64,000 nucleotides of DNA from Zhengitettix transpicula. Taxonomy: Eukaryota > Arthropoda > Insecta > Orthoptera > Tetrigidae. The notes beneath the pieces were generated by a model. That model was not told where the DNA came from. It did not search any database and saw only the letters and a list, made by a program, of their open reading frames with translations. The DNA lies in contig CM073590.1 of the NCBI GenBank assembly GCA_037074705.1, positions 118,783,600 through 118,847,599 of the forward strand, in the 5' to 3' direction. This document shows, piece by piece, positions 12,590 to 26,425 of the stretch; within the stretch, counting starts at the first letter, position 1, and each line of letters begins with the position of its first letter. The translations under genes were made by a program, and so were the position numbers.

Positions 12590-13850
12590 CACTGTGGACA
12601 AACTAAATGTGAGGTTTAAAGTCAATAAATTATCACTAAATATAGATAAAACCAAGTTCGTCCATTTCCCAGCGGATGTTAGTTACAACCTTCTAGAGAA
12701 GTTCTCGTCTGAGGCGCCTTTTTTGGGTCTTCAGATTGATAGTAATTTAAAGTGAACTCACCATACAGATCTGCTTGCTGGGAACCCCAGTTCGGCTTGT
12801 TATTTTCTCAGAACCTTAATGCAACATGTTGACATCAACACTACGAAAATTATGTACTTTGCGTATTTTCATTCTCTTATGTGTTATGACATTGAAAATT
12901 GGGGCAATTGCTCCAGGAGCATTGAAATACTCAAGCTGCAAAATAATACTTTCTAATACGGATAATAAATCCAGTTTTAAACCGTTTTTCACAAGTCTGC
13001 GAATATTAACTCTTCTCAGAGTGTTTATTCACGAAATTTTAAAGTTTGTTAAGCGGAACATGAATCTTCTTCAAACAAATGGCGAGTCTCACGATTACGA
13101 GATTAGAAATCGCTCAGGTTTAAGATCGAACAAGCATCGCCTTTCTCTCTACCAGAGAAGTATTCACCATTCAGGGATAGTTTTATACAATAGTCTTCCT
13201 CCAGATATTAAGAACAATAATAACTACAAGAGTTTTTGGATTCAATGTTAAAATATTCTACGGATAGGCGCCTGTGTTTTATTTAGTACAGGAGTTTCTA
13301 GATCGTTCCCCTTAATAATTAATTTTTTAAAAAACTACAAAACTGTTCAATGTGTTGCTAATAAAACCACTTATGTCATTACTTGCTTATTCACTTTTGG
13401 TATTTTCTGCTTTTTTGTTTATTTGTTTCATGTACGGCCTGGATTTTGCAGATTCCTCGTTTCCTGAAGTGACTTGTCCGTCGTTTGCGTTTCCTCCTAG
13501 TGTGCGTGTGTCACGCTTTGTGTTTATTTTTGTGAGATGTGAAAATTCTATATTTTATGATAGTTCATTCTCGAATCATTAATTATTTTATAGTAAATAT
13601 TGAATATTTTTATTAGAACTGTAAATATTATATTTACTTAGTATAGTTAAGGAATTATTATTTTTCTTATATTCATATTATTTAACTTATGTTGGACAGG
13701 GAAATTTGTGTTCCCGAATTTTAGTATTTTTATGTTAACTTATAATTATTTATAATTGTAGCGTTCAATTCTTATATTATAATTTTATGTATTGACTTGT
13801 CTTATTTTCTCATACGAGAACTAACGGAATAAAATAAATCAAATCAAATT
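12590..13850 (+). pseudogene. LINE remnant: RT C-terminus, 3' UTR and ATCAA-type tail
   Basis: + strand translation shows NKLSLNIDKTKF (the thumb segment of LINE RTs), a FLGLQIDSNLK strand interrupted by a stop, PSSACYFLRTL, MYFAYFHSLMCYDIENWGN, and IHHSGIVLYNSLPPDIK near the end, all in the order seen in insect CR1/L2/Jockey-like LINEs. Frames change at about 12950 and 13040. The 3' UTR ends with AATCAAATCAAAT at about 13850, which looks like a microsatellite-type tail. 5'-truncated and dead. Confidence 0.8.
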
Positions 13851-14081
13851 CCCTATCAAAGGTCAGAGTCAATCGTGAGAAGCACAAAACTGTGATCTAT
13901 GCTGAGAACTGTTAGAGATATTGTAATAGTCACTGCTACTTTACTGTTTTACTCTATTAAAAATAATTAAATTTTTATTCAAGAAAAGGAGAAATGCTTT
14001 CAGTAAACATTAGCTCTAAAACTATAAAGGCAATTAATAGATTACGGCAATAAAAACCTGAACATAATAAAATGATTTAAC

Positions 14082-14454
14082 AAGGAGTCTGCGAGGGATA
14101 TTCTCTCGCAGGCAAAACCTTGTAGGAGATAGACGCGCCTCCTAAACTGGTCGAGGCACGGAGAAGAGAATGCTGCGTCCCCACAGCAAACTTCTCTCCC
14201 GCTATCGGAAGGGCGTGGGACAAGTACCCAATGCCCGACCTATCTGATGCAGGTTTTTCTAGGGTTTGTCCTGCATTTCTTTTAGGCGAATGCCGGGTAG
14301 GATCCTTAAACCATAGTCCGGGTGCCCTATTTACCCTTGGCTACCTTCCTCCACCCTTCCGCATCCCCCTTTCAGATCTCATCCTATGCTATTAAAGGGG
14401 AGTTGCCACCATGTGGGTTACCCTCATGCAGCCTGTTACCCTAAAAAAAAAAGA
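14082..14454 (+). mobile_element. retroposon R, copy 4, internally deleted, with target duplication
   Basis: Flanked by GATTTAAC at 14074-14081 and 14455-14462. It keeps the 5' hairpin (CTGCGAGGG...CTCTCGCAGG) and a ten-base A tail. A block of roughly 170 bp between AGGAGATAGACGC and CTCCTAAACTGG is missing, so the deleted form may itself have been transposed or was deleted afterwards. Confidence 0.85.
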
Positions 14455-14462
14455 TTTAACTG

Positions 14463-15589
14463 TTGAAAGAATAAAATCCGTTTTATTTTTCGGCAGTTTA
14501 AAAGGAGCAAATTGTATTTCAGTTTCGTATTATGAGTCTTTCGGTTAAAATAATAATTCTGACTATGACTATATAATCAATAAATATTTAACACGGTAGT
14601 TCGTCATTATTGATCAAAACGCAAAATTTCGCAACGCGCAGAAACGGCAGGCAACTACCACAAAAAACATGTTGGCCTGGCCAAGTCTAGTTGTTTAAAA
14701 ATTAGACGGCCGACACACCTTATCTGTAGTTAGGTAAATTTTAATTCCGATCTTCAAAGAACAATTAAATTCCAAACTCAATTAAAGACCGGCAACAACT
14801 TAACAAACCAATTATTCAAACTGAATCAAAATAAAACACTTAAAAGGCTTCTTCAGTTAAAATATGTATCGTTCTTACAATCCGAAGGGCAAGTGCATCA
14901 ATTTAGAGCATATTTCTACCTCCGTCAATAACATGATTCTTGTTGCTCTCCAAATGATGAATTAATTCATAAAGTATTTCCTGAGTCAAATACAGTACAC
15001 GTTACTTGCTTTATGTCTGAACGACGGATAATCTAATTTATTGTTTCAACTGACGAGGTAAACCAATTTAAGACATTTCTAGCATCGGAAAATTATCTCT
15101 GTCAAACAGATATTATATTCGCAATGAACAAAATAGAGAAAATCGACTAAATAAATGAAGTGGATAGAAACTATTCAGAACCTTAAAAAATGAATCGTGG
15201 TGTAGCCAGCTTCTTTGGATGGGTGTGATAACTGCTGCTAATTTGAATAGACATTATTCAGAGGGCTTACGCCTGTCGTTCTTCGGGGTTAATGGGATCG
15301 TGTCAACATCAACTTGATAAAGAGGCAGAAAATGCTAGCAAGTGTTCATTATATGCTAATAACGCCCTAAATGTTTCCGACTATAAAATTAAACCTATAT
15401 AATTTATCTTAAATTAAGTAATAACTTTATAATTTAACATAATTAGAATGGTTCTGCTCTCAATTATCATGTATCTGGCGTAATATTAATTTATGTTAAC
15501 AAGTTACAATACAGGACATTGGTTGAGTTACCATTTTATTTTTAAAGAAAATATTTAATTAACAGGCCATAAGACTGACTGCTATACAG
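14463..15589. other. AT-rich spacer, nothing recognised
   Basis: No long frame or clear repeat seen. Confidence 0.55.
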
Positions 15590-15850
15590 TTTCACACAGT
15601 TTCTAACAACTGTTCATAAACATTTACGTCGTCCTATTTATTTAGATATGTTAAATTCCCGAGACAAGCTTCAAAGCATTATCGTTTGCACTCCCAAGCA
15701 GACCAAAACACACTTTCGCCATGACCACCCTGGTCAGGCTCCAAAACCGCTCTGAATGTTTCCGCCAAAGTTCTGAGCGTCTTACATACGCTTTTCCGAC
15801 AATAATCGCGTAGCAACCTTTACGGTCTCTTGCGCCAAACAATGCTATGG
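15590..15850 (+). repeat. repeat Z, uninterrupted copy (empty site)
   Basis: GTCAGGCTCCAAAACCGC runs through to AAAGTTCTGAGCGTC without the retroposon found at the matching point at 10829. The 84-codon - strand frame across it is not conserved in the other copy. Confidence 0.65.
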
Positions 15851-15904
15851 CCTCAGTAATTACACCGAAAGTAATATTAAAGAAAGAAATTATTAAATAA
15901 CTCA

Positions 15905-16260
15905 ATTACTCATTGGCATTCTCCACGGTATATTCTAGAAATTTTAAAGTTTGTCTGAAGAAACATAAATTTATATGCTCTATCGGAGCAAATAATTTAT
16001 ACGCCTCTAGAAATCTCACTAAACTCCGCATTAAAAAACATTGCCTAAACATTTTTGAATCAAGAATTCGTTATTCCGGGATAAATATATACAATAGTCT
16101 TCCAGTCGAAATAAAAACTTTAAATATACAAAATTTATTTATAAAGAGTTGTAAATCTTTGTTAATTAATGAAGCATATTTCTCGCTGGTAGATAGGAAG
16201 TACAGATTAGATCCTCTTTAGGAAAATGGTTTGCTGGTATCCTATCAAGTTATGCTATTA
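15905..16260 (+). pseudogene. second LINE remnant (RT C-terminal end)
   Basis: Encodes RIRYSGINIYNSLPVEIK and neighbouring residues, matching the C-terminal IHHSGIVLYNSLPPDIK segment of the 12.6-13.9 kb LINE. Upstream, the ILEILKFV stretch is in another frame, so at least one frameshift is present. Only about 110 codons remain. It begins right after repeat Z. Confidence 0.72.
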
Positions 16261-16429
16261 TTTTACGATTATAATATTGTAGAATTTGACTGCCGATTTA
16301 TTTACTTTTTCATGTTCGACGGGAAGCCCAGTAAGATTTGCTGCTGGAAACTCCGCCGAATGAAAATTGAAGATTAATATCGTTATCATTTCTTTAATTA
16401 CTATTGCATTAGTATCTTTAACGTTGTTT

Positions 16430-17780
16430 TGTTATTAAATTTTTAATTAAGAAGGCAAATTAAGAAGGCCATTATTTTGTTTAAATTTTTATAATATTTG
16501 TTTCACTGCACAGACTAAAGGTGGATGCCGGCTATTATTAAAATCTGTTTACTGACTCAGACTGGAGATTTTGGGGCGGCTCTTATAAAAAAATATGATT
16601 GACGGCGGATAAATGGTCATAAAGGAAGAACAATAATTGGAGATCTGTCGCGGCTTTTTGATATAATATCTGACTGACGTCGGGACAAGTCTCCAAAGGA
16701 ACGACGGACAGCGGCTTTGTTTGATTCAATTAAAAGACCATGGATTGTTTATTTAACAACATTTTGAGTAAATCTCTTAGCGTGGGAAAGCCGGATGTGA
16801 TCTGAGTGTGGGAAAGCAAGATCGTGGAAAATGTGAATATTCTGGAGAGGGGATTTTGATAGAATAGTCAGTCGTAAGCCAGAGAGCGATCGGGGTGGAT
16901 GTGGTAATGGAGAGCAGCCGGAAGGCGGTGGATTCTTGATGTTGGAAGTTGGAACTTGAGGAAAGCAGATGGTTTGGTTGAGATGGAAGTAGTAGTTAAA
17001 TGCAAGAATTGAACTCTGTTGTGATGTATGATAAAAGATCCGGAGAATTTTAAATAAATTGAACGTTTGGAGTTGGCAATCTTACTGGCCAAAGTGACTG
17101 GTGGCCGCAGGCGTAACATCTGTACGAGGAATCTACAATCAGTGGAATAAGGATACAAAAGGGTTAAAGTGCTGAGTTGTGAAAAGTGTCAGTGAAACAT
17201 TCGTGTAAATTCCATTCACAGAATTGGCCATTTTATTTTAATGTTTCTGAACCCAAAAATGCGTCTTGTAAGTAGATATTAAAAATAAAGAATTATTGTA
17301 AACTGTAAGTTAAATGTGAGGTGTCAGATTTATTTGTTTTCTAGGAACTTCATTCAATTGTATTTTCTATATTCTTTAAATTCTTCACATTGAATTGAAT
17401 ATTCGTTTCTTTTAATAAAGCCCAGTAGAGACCCAGATATATTTTGAGTTCCATTTCATTGTAAAATTTGATTTAAATGTAATGTAAAGAATTAAAGTTT
17501 AGATTGAAATTTGTATTGTTGAGTAAATAAATTTGTTTTGCTTTATTGAATTTAATAATTTGTTTAATTTAAAATTCCTATCAAATTAATTGTATTTTGT
17601 GCTCCAGTGTGGGCAAATTAATTAGCCTTCTATTTGCTAAGAACATTTGGCAACAACTTGAAGCAATCATAGTATTTGTCGTTATTTATTTTGGTTCGAC
17701 AAAGTCTTTAAATTTACTTTATAAATTTTTGGAAAAATTTGCATATTTTATTTTATTTAAATTCATAGTTATTGGTTATT

Positions 17781-17783
<3 letters not shown>
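16430..17783 (+). mobile_element. probable TA-targeting LTR-like element, copy 4, diverged
   Basis: Weak similarity to the family: AAAGCCCAGTAGAGACCC corresponds to the conserved CCCAGTAAAGGCCCTGAG block. A degenerate primer site (TGTGCTCCAGTGTGGGC) lies near 17598-17614. It ends GGTTATTACA directly before a 48-bp (TA)n array. The stub after the primer site is longer (about 170 bp). The start is uncertain. Confidence 0.5.

Positions 17784-17834
<51 letters not shown>
17784..17834. repeat. (TA)n array
   Basis: About 25 uninterrupted TA units directly after the end of TA-targeting copy 4. Confidence 0.9.
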
Positions 17835-17836
<2 letters not shown>

Positions 17837-18359
17837 TAAAGTACTGTGTTTGTTTTTTTAATTTTGCAATTTTAATATTTTATCCTTTTCTTGTTAGCTT
17901 ATATTATGAGGTATCCTATTTCCTCGACCGAGGACTACTGAAATGAATAATAAATCTAAATGTAAATAAAAATATACAAGACCTTATAACAGAAAATTAT
18001 GTTTATTAAGAAACCATGAAATAAACTACCTTTTTTCCTCTTTCAGCACATCTACAGGTTTAATCTACAATTTAGTATTTAATAACATAATTATTTATAA
18101 AGTATTTAAAGAAAAATTACTGAAAATAATAAATAGCTTTCACCATTCAAATACTATAAATCTTAAAATCCAGTCTCCCATATTCACTTTTATTTTTAAG
18201 TGGCATTTATTGATAACAAATAAAAACATTGGAAGTAAAGACAATCCGCGTAGGTAGAGTCAAGAAGAAATAAATATTAATTATTAAATGAGTAACGCGT
18301 TTAAGTAATGAGTAACGCGTTAAAGAAGAAAGATGGAACCAAGTGTTATGGTATTAATA

Positions 18360-18550
18360 AGAAAGATAGCCAATTCAGACAAAAACTTATACAACACAAC
18401 GTTTCTGGGATCCTTGTTCTTTTCTCAGGTGACGCTTTTGTGTTTGTCAGCTGACAAGTGCAGTTGTGTCGCTCTAGGCTCTTCTTCGCACCCGAGGAAA
18501 GGGACAAGGATCTCATAAACGTTATGTGGTATTTATATTATAATTATATT
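18360..18550. repeat. foldback element FB1
   Basis: Inverted arms: CACAACGTTTCTGGGATCC...CTCAGGTG on the left and the reverse of it (GACAAGGATCTCATAAACG, TTATGTGGTATTTATATTA) on the right, with about 55 bp between. The AAGATAGCCAA block at its left is shared with FB2. Confidence 0.65.
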
Positions 18551-21500
18551 ATTTATTTATATTATCACATTTTAACTTTCTTATTAATTATTTTCAATCA
18601 TACGTAAATTATTTCATTTTATCTTATGGTATGAATTGCGTATATTTAAGGCAAATATTTCTGTCTAAAGCTAACCCTGGAATTAAAAACTGAGTACAAG
18701 GTTTTTATTTTAGTAGAAAGTACGGGAAAGGAACTAATGCCATTTGAAAGTCCAAGAGAACTATTTACGTGATGAAGACGTGGTTTAATTTCTGTGAGGT
18801 CATGGTCCTATGCATGACATCCATCGTTGGCTTCCGTAGCAGTTCGCTTGTAGTAACTAAAATTTTGTAACAGTACACCAGTTTTGTTTGTGCGTCGGTG
18901 TTGTTATTGCGTGGTACATGAGGTGTTTAATTGCGTGGAGCAGAGGGTCGCCCACCAACACGATTCATGGGACATACTTACAATTACGACCGACCGGCCA
19001 ATCACAGGGTACAATGAAATGATTTTCCACCTGCGATTCGATGCGGCAAACAGCGACGGATCATTGTTGACGAAGGGGAACGAGTTATCAGTACTAATTC
19101 TGTGTTTTCTTTTATATCGGGTTCGTCGTTTAAATAATTAGATTGGCGGAACCATAATATTTATTCAAATACGCATGATACAAATGCCACTTAGAATAAA
19201 TAAACAATGCAACGCGTTTGCCGGCGCTTTGTTCAACCTTATGTTTATTAAACAATATTAATTTACAATAATTGGACATAACGTGCATGTAACGTGATTT
19301 TAAGGGAAAGTCACGTGGGCTCCAATCAAGTGAAGAAATGCGATTCTGGGTATCGTTGTTATGTTACGTGCGAAATTTCCTCTTCTTGATTTACGAAAAT
19401 TTTCTTTATTTCCCTGCACAACGAATAAAGAAAACGGGTACTTGAGCAATTTCTGGAAATCTTGTCCCTTACGCATTTAGCGATGGTTTTTGCGACTGCA
19501 CCTTGAATAAAGGAAGAAAAATAAACTGAAATTATAATTCATCCCAGTTGATATGGAATGCTAAGAAAATATTTTTTGTGAGAACTATTTTGGATATAAC
19601 ATATATTAACATTTATAAATATTTTATTTTATGTATTTGAACATTTTAAATAACATTTCAGTATATGTAATTATATTTTCAACTAACTTTTAATGCCACA
19701 TAATTTCTTTTTGGTATTATCTGCCAATCTCTCAAAGACACATCCATGTAGTGAATAAGAGTTGAGATCTCCTCAATCATAATTACCTTCCTATTCCCCT
19801 CGAAATGTGCCCTACGTTCTGTTATTTCCAGTTTTTGTGAACATACAACAACACCCCTAACATTCGCACTGCTTCTCACGAAGTTTCTATTTTATTAGTT
19901 GCATTATCGTATATTTTTTATCTAGAATTTATATATTGTCACATAGCTACAATGAGTTTCAAATCTGTATGTGGAAACACTTCGGCTGAAATGAATAACT
20001 TGAACAGTATAACATTCTTTCAAAATGATCTCTGTGAGAAGTTTCTTTTTCTATTGTTTTATAATTTTTACGAGCGTATTAAACCGAAAATTTTTCCGAA
20101 TTATGCATATTAATCAAGCTATTCTATAGTTATAATGCTGATAATGTGTTTGCTCAAATTATTCGTAGAAACTGATATGAGTATTCTACAACTCAAATTT
20201 ATCCTTATAAAATTGTTTAGGGAATTTAATTCTTGTATTATTTTCTCTTATAAATGGTACTTTCACAGAAAAGAGTAATGCCAACTACGAATGGTAGTCC
20301 ATACTGGTTTTTTTTCTCAGAATAATTTACCAAATATTACTACTTTTACTATTAACAGTTGTGGTGTGCATTATTGAAAACTTATGTTGGTAACTAGAGC
20401 AGGACTGCTGCCGGTCCAGGTTCCTGGAAATTTTATCTACCCTCAGGATCGAGACTTGTTCCGTCTGCAGGGAGGATGTTAACATAGGGCGGGCTGTACA
20501 CGGTTAAATAATGTCAGTATAGTTCATAAATTTTCATCTAATGTATTTAATCAAAAATGGAACTTGACGTGGCCGTGATGTGTACAGAAATAAATATTAG
20601 ATTAAGTTTCCGTCTACAATTTACAGAGATGAAAACGTATTCTGGGAATTAGCTTGGGTTAAATATACGCTCAGAAAAACGCGTTTAAAATTATATACGC
20701 AACCACGAGATGGGTCAAGAGTGTTTAACTCTGACTGTAGAGTTTTTTGTAGTTCTGAAACGGTATACCTTATAGCAGCTGGTCATTATTGCCTTCTCAG
20801 AGTCTCTGGTGCACATCGGACAATACTTTCAATATCCAGTGATGGTTCAAGAACAACTGTCCTTTACGTTGTTACGCGAGCTACGGACTTTGAATTGGCG
20901 CCATGCTATGCGCGGACGTGCGATAAGCGTACAAGTGGATATCCTGTGAAGAATGTCCAGATGACCCTTCCACCTTCCTGACCTGGAGCGATCACGTTTT
21001 TCTATAGGCAAAATAGTAAAAAAAATAATTTAAGTTCCAGAAATGGACAGCCAAACAAAGGCAAGCATTTTATTAAACTTTAATTAAAAAGACAAAACTT
21101 TTCAGAATGATGTGTTTTAAACAAGCATCCCAAGACAATTAATTTATAAATATAAGAATACAATTGATCATACATTGTAACTTAAGTTGAAGTTAATTAA
21201 ATGTCATAAATAAAACATTTGCACAGAAATAATTGCAGATTAATTATTAAAATTATAAGTTGATGAATCCTGGATTATAATATTGTAAATATTGTTTAAA
21301 TATTGTCTGAGTTTTAATATTAAGTGACTGTATAATGTATATTAATATATGACCTTTCGGAAACTTATACGGATTTATAATTACTATCTATATCTAAAAT
21401 ATGGAAACTGTTTCAATAGATAGTTATTGGTTTCCAAATTATGCTTAGAAAGTATCAATAAAATTAAGAATATTATATCAGTTATATTTATTTGATTTGT

Positions 21501-22736
21501 TCAAAAACAAATGAAAAAACCTCAGCATTTTAAGTCACAAATTAATTATGATTATAAATTTAAAACATTATAATAGAAAAAACATGAAACAGATTCTACG
21601 TTTCATCCCTAATTTTTTCGAGGGTTGCAAAAATTTGAATTAAATGATATCATAATCTGTGTTTGTAAAAATTTAAGGAGAAAAAATTGTAAAACATAAT
21701 AATTTATAATACAATTACGTAAAATTATATTAAAAATAATTTAATTAAATGTAGAGGAACATAAATTTCAAAGGTGCGATTAACTCTAAAAACTGGCATT
21801 AATGAGCAGACTATCATTTCCGATACTATTGGAATTCTTCTCGAACGTATTTTAAACTTATCGAGGAAACAATTGTGTGGCATGAATAGTATTATTATTA
21901 GGTCATATTCCATTAATCCTATGGATAATTTGGACTTTAAAGTAGTTGTATGAGTCATAATTTATATAAAAATTACAATAATTAGTTTGTGAACCCTATA
22001 AATAAAATTATTTTATTAATATGTAACATAATATTATTTTTGTCTCATTTTAATATATATGTAATTCTGCTAATTTGTTAACCGAATGGAAATACTGCCT
22101 AAAAACATATCTTTAGACCTTCGAATGTGATTTAAGTATCCTTTGTACTCTTTAACAGTCAGGAAGTTTCTTATTTATAATAAAACCATTATAATAGACT
22201 AATTTCTATGTATTTTACAGAATATTGTACACATTAATCGAACGATCCTTTTCGGAAGAGTAAATAATTTCTCTGTTCGCTGAAGATTTCCCCTAGGAAA
22301 TCATGCCATATGTCACTAAGGAGTGAAAGTATGCAAAATTAAAAGAATTTCCTAACGTTCTGACTACTAAACTTTCAAATTTTGTAACGGTATTGGATCG
22401 TAAGTATAGAAATTTGGATTTATTTATTATCTACAGATAATCGGCAGAATTTTCTTTTAAATTGCATAATATTTGTTTAGTCGCAATTAAATGATAATAC
22501 AATAGCACTAAATGCAGTATTGGCTACTTTTCTATCTCAACATACATATAGCAGGCATAAAATGATAAAACAGAATTCTTTGATTTTTAGTATAATTAAT
22601 TATGTAGTTCGTATATACTTTTTCTGTTCGTTAAAATATAGTATATTTTTGACCGTGCAAAGAGATCATTATAGTATGGTATTTACTTTAAAAAGTATTC
22701 ATGCTGACATATTGTTAGAGTAACTGACTACATGAG
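18551..22736. other. 4.2 kb AT-rich spacer without recognised features
   Basis: The longest stretch without a visible mobile element. Frames at 18884-19141 and 20721-20981 (85 and 86 codons) have no recognisable domains. A GC-richer patch at 20395-20480 is unexplained. Confidence 0.5.
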
Positions 22737-23228
22737 TAACAGGTTACGTGAGTGTAATCCACGTGGTGCCAACTCCCCTTTAATAGATTAGGAAAGGATT
22801 TGAAAGGGTGTTTGTGGAAGAGTAGAGGAATGTAGCAAAGCTATAGTTAAAGGATCCTACCTGGAATTCGTCTAAAAGTTATACAGGACAAAGCCTAGAA
22901 AACCTGCATCAAGTAGGTCGGACTTTGGATACTTGTCCAATGCCCTTACAACGGCGGGAGAGAGTTTTTCTGTGGGGATGCAGCATTCCTTTCTCCGTGC
23001 CTCGACAAATTTAGGAGGCAGTTGGCCGATTGTTCCGATGGGAACAGCGAACAACTCTTACCGTATACCAAGGTCTGTGACCCCGGAGCATACATCTGTC
23101 AATGTAGGCAGAGGTACCTCGGCTTGTGGGAACCTTAGGTCAAAAACAAAGAGAGGAAAAGGCATCCCCAAAGGTAGCCCTCTGTGTCTCTCCATAAAGG
23201 TTCATCTGTGAGTGACCTCGCAGGATTT
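22737..23228 (-). mobile_element. retroposon R, copy 5
   Basis: Starts AACAGGTTACGTGAGTG and ends with a worn hairpin (CATCTGTGAGTGACCTCGCAGG). Only about 30 bp separate it from copy 6, which has the same orientation. Confidence 0.8.
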
Positions 23229-23253
23229 GTGTTATACTGATGTATTTGATGAT

Positions 23254-23773
23254 TTTATTTATTTTTGGGTAACAGGCTACATGAGGGTAATCCACATGGT
23301 GGCAACTCCCCTTTAATAGCATAGGAAGGGATCTGAAAGGGGGGATGCGGAAGGGTAGAATAAGGTAGCCAAGGGTTAACTAGGGCCCGCGGACTATGGT
23401 TTAAGAATCCTACCCGGCATTCGCCTAAAAGTGATGTAGGGAAATCCCTAGAAAAACCTGCATCAGGTTGGTCGGGCATTGGGTACTTGTCCCACGCCCT
23501 TCCGATAGCGGGAGAGGAGTTTTCTGTGGGGAAGTAGCATTCCCTTCTCCGTGCCTCGACCAGTTTAGGAGGCAGCTGGCCGACTATTCCAATAGGACAA
23601 CTCTTAACGTATGCCCAAGGTCTGCGACCCCGGAACATACACCCCTCAAAACAGGCCGAGGTGCCTCGGCTTGTGGGAACCTTAGTTCAAAAACGGAGAG
23701 GAAAAGGCATACCCAAAGGTAGCCCCTTCGTATCTCTCCTAAAAGGTTCGATTATTAAAGGTTCGATTATCAA
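23254..23773 (-). mobile_element. retroposon R, copy 6, with target duplication
   Basis: Flanked by TATTTGATGAT at 23243-23253 and 23774-23784 (11-bp perfect duplication). The 5' hairpins are missing, and the 5' end is replaced by a short duplicated AAAGGTTCGATTAT. The rest of the family order is intact. Confidence 0.82.
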
Positions 23774-23784
23774 TATTTGATGAT

Positions 23785-25887
23785 ATTTCTTAAATTTATT
23801 TCTTGATGATCATACACAACTAACGTGCGAGTGATTATTATGAGATTAATTTATATGAAATACAGCGGAGAACAAATTGGCGTATACCACAGTTTCTAAC
23901 AATGCTTTCTCATTAACTGCCATTTAATCACAACCCGTGGTATCACATTATGTGAACAAATTATTGTTATTCTCCTTCTGTGACATTCCTTCCACCATAA
24001 AATCCTCTTCCTGACTATTTAAAACCAACATTATCTATTACCAAACATAGTATTACACGAAGTAGTGAATAGCATATTAATATTCGACAAAATTCCTCAA
24101 TGAAACAAATAAATTTTAAAATTTCACTCAAACGCATTATATGAATTTATGTAATTCATTGATGTTGATAATGGAATATAGTTTATGTGGAGTATAGAAG
24201 TACAGTTTTAATATTGGCAACATTTTACGTTTCTTTGTCTATAAAACATGTTCTATTCACGCTATTACTAATTTTACTTACGTTTTATGTTCCACATTGT
24301 AAATGTGAATAGTACACTGATGGTATTAATATTTCATGCTTACTTGAACCGCACTTTATCATGTACTTCCATTATCAGTTGTACTTTAGATTTCCACGTA
24401 AAAGAAGGCCTGAGTGTAACGAAACAACGCAAATATGGATTAGTCTCTCCCAGGGCTATGACGAATTTCGTTGCTGCAAACGCGAAGAATGGCAGTTCCA
24501 GCTTATTCTTACTGATTCTCAACAAAATTTATTCGTGGCTGAAAAAGTCCTCTTTCGTCTTGGAGATTAGCTCATTCCAGCGCCCGTGATTTGCATAATA
24601 CACCCATCCATTTCGTTGATGCCGTGGTAGTCTTATTCTGCAGCTCGTTTCCTAGTCAATGTGCCCAGTTATTGAATTTTGTGTCGGAAAATACATTTCT
24701 TCCTGAGATGACGCAGGGGAAATGTACTGAATGTGCACGTTCTTTATTTCCTGCTTTAATAGGAAAGCTTTTAAGATTTATGTAGCGAACTAGGAGTGTT
24801 AATGCAAGACGAACACGAATCCTTGTTTCACTGGCACTTCGAATATTGAATATTTAATTGACGGAATAAATTATTCACCAAAAACATTTGTAAATCTGAC
24901 GCGAAGAGAGAAAATACTTGTAAAAATTCGTCTTCTACCAAATAAACCATATGTCGAATATATGTTATTTTTTACTAAAAGTAATTAACAATCCATAAGA
25001 ACAGCTTCAACTATTATTATTAATAGTCAAAATTGAATGAGACCTTATATATTCTGTTGAGTTGATGCAAATCAATTTATTCGGTTTAATTGTATACATA
25101 ATTTTTTCCCAACCTGATTTGACGAGTAAGATTTCGGTACTCAATCCCTGTGTTTGACTTGCTGGAATTAAAATTAATGCTATGTAATTTATTATTCTAC
25201 TTCATAAGTTTCTCATATTACCTCAGGAAAATAATTTCTTTAATTTAAATTGTTTATTATTTTTAGGTGGACTTGTTTATGGACGATAGAACTGCAGTCA
25301 ATTTGCGGGAATCATAGCAAGTATTTGAACCGTCGACTATAAGTCGTGACATTGATCAAAGTCGTTCAATGTCGAAACAAGAGACAAAAGAGCCTGGGGA
25401 ATGCGTCCAGTAGTATTTACCATCACAAATGTTTCGATCCTATTGGACACCAGAGAAGAGATGTGATTTCGAGAAAATTGAACATGGCACGTCCTGAAAG
25501 TGGGGAATTTTCAATTGGGGAAGAGGAAATAAAATTGTAGATGTAAGATAAGACATTCCGCCAATAAACTTCAGGAATTGGCTACCGCAATAAACCAGAG
25601 GATTCTTATAAACAGGGGTAGGAATTTGGCACGTGACAATTAATTACTTTGTGGCTTGATAACGTTTGGCAGGTGGTGAAAGTAATTTGGCGAGTGTACA
25701 CGGTTTTCGCAACAGTGTTGTTAAGCCTGTATGAGGCTGTGGTCAGCCCGTAGAAGGCTGCTATTATTAAGTTAACGCGCGGCCTAATATAGGCAGACGA
25801 GTGTGGGTAAAGATATGTCTGTACTCAATGTGCGGAGACTAGGTTAGAGTATCCATACGCAACTTGCCTAGATGACACCGAACTTGA
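23785..25887. other. spacer with small unsupported frames
   Basis: Overlapping frames at 24287-24785 on both strands suggest low stop density rather than a gene. 25560-25880 is GC-richer and lacks frames. Confidence 0.5.
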
Positions 25888-26092
25888 CACCGGTGTAGGC
25901 TTTTTTATACTAATGCGGTAATCCATACGGTGGCAAGTCCTTATTAATAGCATAGGAAGGGAAATTGAAGGAGGGAAACAAGGTAACAAAGGGGTAACTA
26001 TGGCCCCCTGGGCTATGGTTCAAGGATCCTACCCGGCATTTGCCCAAACGAGATGCAGGACGAACCCTAGAAAAGAAGTCGGCCATTTGGTA
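25888..26092 (-). mobile_element. retroposon R, copy 7, interrupted by the gypsy element
   Basis: 3' part of the ~0.55 kb retroposon in - orientation (GTAATCC, AGCATAGGAAGGGA, CCTACCCGGCATT and related blocks). It breaks at GGTACATG, where the LTR retrotransposon entered. The next retroposon bases, TCCCACGCCCTTCC, resume at 27705 and run only to about 27720, so the copy was already short at its 5' end or was cut by the neighbouring copy. Confidence 0.8.
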
Positions 26093-26425
26093 CATGTGTG
26101 GCTACTGTCAGTCACAGAGAAAACGCAACTGATTCAGAGAGATTACATCGCAGATGACGTCATCATACCGTTGCGTAGTAACGGATATAAAATTACAAAC
26201 TTCTAAACAGAGAGTCTTAATCTTTATGCTCGTCCGACCGAATCAAAACTTATACTTGTGTGCTATAAAGCTATTTTAATAAATACTTAATATTTGGTGA
26301 TCGACTTATTATTCATTTTACGTTGTTGACCTCCACATTGGTGACCCCGACGTGATTCCATAATGGAATTGTGATTTAATTACGTAAAGCAGAAAGTACG
26401 CATTTTTTACGAAGTGAAATACACA

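Noticed and set aside
17597..17836. 79-codon frame ending in a poly(Ile-Tyr) run
   Set aside because: The run is a translated (TA)n array, and the frame begins in a degenerate primer-site region.
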